From assembly GCA_039621445.1 (NCBI GenBank), contig CP154954.1, positions 11,133,229 to 11,197,228 of the forward strand: a stretch of 64,000 nt of DNA. The letters run 5' to 3'. The position numbers were made by a program, and so were the translations under genes. This document shows, piece by piece, positions 62,464 to 64,000 of this stretch (position 1 is the first letter of the stretch; the number at the start of each line of letters is the position of its first letter). The notes under the pieces were generated by a model. It had not been told where the DNA came from, searched no databases, and was given only the letters and a program-made list of their open reading frames with translations. The DNA is from Euglena gracilis (taxonomy: Eukaryota > Euglenida > Euglenophyceae > Euglenales).

Positions 62464-63570
62464 TCAAACGCGTTCCCTCGCGGCTTCCGTGGGTTTCCCA
62501 GGGGCAGCCGTGGGGGATGGTGTGGGTGTAGGCTCGGCCGGCACGCTTCGTACTGGTTGAGCCTGTGGTGGGGGCATGGACGTCCGCTTGGCCTGCTTTT
62601 CAGGCGCCGGTGTCCGTGTGCCCGGATGCTTTGGTGCAGTGGCTATGGCTGTGCGCTGAGGTGCGGGTTCATCCCGTGCCTCGGCTGGCGCTACCGGTGC
62701 TGATACAGGTTCATCCTGTACCGACACGGTTGTTGTTGTCTCCACTGCCATTGTTGTCTGTTCGCCTTCCGTCCGTGTCGCTTCCGACACCGGTGGTGGC
62801 GCCGCCGCTGGGGGAGGTTCATCCTCCACCATGGCTGTTGTGTCACGTGTGTCTTCTGTCGGCTGGGCAGCTTCCGCCGCAGCTGTGGAAGAACTGGCCG
62901 CTGTGCCACGTGGGGTGACAACTGCGATGAGTGACCGCAAACCACCGAGTACGCGTCCGCCTAGCAAGGTGCGTCGTTCCTCACCTGAAGTGGGCTCCTC
63001 GGTTGGCTCCTCTGTTAACGGGGTTTCCCCGGGAACAGGGAGCTTGAGGCGTAATACCTCAGGCGTGTGGGGCACCGTCTCCGGCGGGTTTTCCCGCGGA
63101 GGGGTCGGTCTGCCCGTCGTACCCAGTGAGGCTGGCGACAGTGGGACAGGCGTCATTTCACCTGTCGGCGATCCTGGGCGCTGGGCAGTTTCTGCCACAG
63201 TGTCCAGCATCACGACCGATGGGCTACGGGTTTTCCGTGCAGGGGGTTCCACTGGCTGACGTTCATCCTCGGCCATAGGGACCGTTTCTTCCTCCTCCTC
63301 CGCTTCCGGAGGGTAGTCCTCTGTGTGGAGTTGTGCTGCAGTGCGCGGGTCCTTTCCGCTTCTGTAGCACCCCTGTGCGTCGGACAGGCGGTAAAAGCTT
63401 ATACTTTCACTCCTGTCAGAGTTGGGGTAAGGAGGCGGCCACGACGCTCTCACCCAGCTTCCGGGTGGAGGTTGCGGCTCGTCCTCGTTGATCAGGCAGA
63501 GGTCTTCCCACTGCGATCGAAGGTTCCATCCCATACCCTGCTCTCCTGTGTCTTCCAGGAAAGCGGGCAA
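62464..63570 (-). CDS. ORF3 Pro/Glu/Thr-rich segment, copy VI
   Basis: 368 codons. Conserved landmarks with copy IV are SWVRASWPPPYPNS, FYRLSDAQGC and RRTLLGGRVLGGLRSLIAVVTPRG; the rest is disordered, with many EDEPP and RDEPA motifs at hairpin sites. It stops at 62464, just before the Lys/Gly segment. Confidence 0.7.
   Translation of the reverse strand: MPAFLEDTGEQGMGWNLRSQWEDLCLINEDEPQPPPGSWVRASWPPPYPNSDRSESISFYRLSDAQGCYRSGKDPRTAAQLHTEDYPPEAEEEEETVPMAEDERQPVEPPARKTRSPSVVMLDTVAETAQRPGSPTGEMTPVPLSPASLGTTGRPTPPRENPPETVPHTPEVLRLKLPVPGETPLTEEPTEEPTSGEERRTLLGGRVLGGLRSLIAVVTPRGTAASSSTAAAEAAQPTEDTRDTTAMVEDEPPPAAAPPPVSEATRTEGEQTTMAVETTTTVSVQDEPVSAPVAPAEARDEPAPQRTAIATAPKHPGTRTPAPEKQAKRTSMPPPQAQPVRSVPAEPTPTPSPTAAPGKPTEAARERV
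62704..62720. repeat. Mini-hairpin TACAGG-TTCAT-CCTGTA
   Basis: Six-base perfect stem, loop TTCAT. Others with this loop: 62664-62676 (CGGG stem), 62813-62827 (GGAGG stem), 63704-63720 (CGCAGG stem). Confidence 0.9.
63045..63061. repeat. Mini-hairpin TGAGG-CGTAATA-CCTCA
   Basis: Perfect 5-bp stem; just upstream at 63019-63031 lies CGGGG-TTT-CCCCG. Confidence 0.85.
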
Positions 63571-63651
63571 TGGGACCGTATACCGAGTGTGACTTACCTC
63601 GCGTGCTGCGAAGAAAGGTTCGAACTACTTCCAGTCGAGGATATCCCCGAA

Positions 63652-64000
63652 CTAGGTGTCCAGGTGATCCCGCAGACCACTTTCTGCCTGCTCCCATTCC
63701 GGCCGCAGGTTCATCCTGCGTCGGTCTGGGTCATGAGGTCTGGCGTCCACCTCGGTGTATCCCCGAGGTAACCACTTCCTGTGGATATCCACATCAGTGG
63801 TCATCTGTTCCAGGAAATAAATGTAGACTTCCAGGACGTAGGTAATCCACGCCCTGTGCCGGTACTGTTGTAGCAGAAATATTTTCTGCCGGTGCTGTTT
63901 CAGCACCTTTCGATCTTGTGTCCCAATCTGGGGATTCCGGCACTGATGCAGGAGGAATCTCCTGGTCGGCTGGCTGCCGGCACTTTCGGCAGTCGGAGGC
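63652..64000 (-). pseudogene. ORF3 central globular part, copy VI (continues off window)
   Basis: Frame 63906-63652: IFLLQQYRHRAWITYVLEVYIYF and RRMNLRPEWEQAESGLRDHLDT, parallel to the LQQFWWRAWTTYVMEVYIHL and LRPNWHLADISMEEHLRRQ of copy IV. The sequence continues past the right edge. Confidence 0.75.

Larger units (their letters stand above)
59514..64000 (-). mobile_element. Giant Ty3/gypsy element, copy VI (divergent; runs off right edge)
   Basis: Minus-strand 3' part: 3' LTR, PPT, 3' region and the C-terminal half of ORF3. Protein similarity to the other copies is clear but distant, so it is a separate subfamily. It inserted into plus-strand copy V. Confidence 0.9.

Noticed and set aside
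1-64000. tRNA or rRNA genes, CRISPR arrays, bacterial operons, host exons
   Set aside because: None seen. Short direct repeats are LTRs or hairpins, and all coding similarity is to retroelements.

Overview
This window is a eukaryotic transposon graveyard. Every gene I can support belongs to an LTR retrotransposon; I see no host gene, tRNA, rRNA, CRISPR array or prokaryotic signal. The host cannot be named from this stretch. A chromodomain integrase, a gag with two CCHC knuckles, a primer site matching the 3' end of initiator tRNA-Met and a GC content near 50% fit a protist or alga, but that is inference.

The main component is one family of very large Ty3/gypsy elements (chromoviruses), called the giant element here. 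Read 5' to 3', its order is: LTR (about 315 bp), PBS, a very long coiled-coil gag with capsid and two CCHC knuckles, protease, a domain resembling a decayed adenine methyltransferase, RT, RNase H, integrase, chromodomain, a roughly 1,800-residue extra polyprotein (ORF3), a 3' region of about 0.8 kb, PPT and LTR. ORF3 sits where an env gene would be. It shows no signal peptide or membrane anchor; it is Pro/Ala/Lys-Gly rich and ends in a conserved eight-cysteine domain. Six copies or fragments are present. Copy I (1-8431, minus) and copy II (8445-29853, minus) are near-identical over 8.4 kb and meet at a 13-N gap. Copy III (29854-31732 plus 37818-40335, minus) is older and is split by another element. 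Copy IV (40516-55282, minus) has the best-preserved ORF3 and pol. Copy V (55283-59513, plus) is joined head-to-head with IV. Copy VI (59514-64000, minus) is a divergent subfamily that runs off the window.

Three smaller LTR elements sit inside these copies. Element 1 (2241-5955 and 15660-19343) is an in-register array of four LTRs with three internal segments, flanked by a 4-bp TSD. Element 2 (10845-12516) has 245-bp LTRs and carries one 173-residue ORF related to the methyltransferase-like domain of the giant element. Element 3 (31733-37817) has LTRs of about 610 bp and a gag-like coiled-coil protein with a tryptophan-rich tail. Copy IV preserves the empty sites for elements 1 and 2, which fixes their ends and TSDs.

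Three things stand out. Many small perfect hairpins with recurring loops (TTCAT, TTGAT, CGAATA, GTAATA, TTT) and variable stems are scattered through the giant elements, one with a paired synonymous base change between copies. The LTR pairing in element 1 indicates that the whole array moved as one unit. A methyltransferase-like domain is shared between the giant pol and a 1.7-kb element. Most coding regions are broken, so this is largely a record of past activity.
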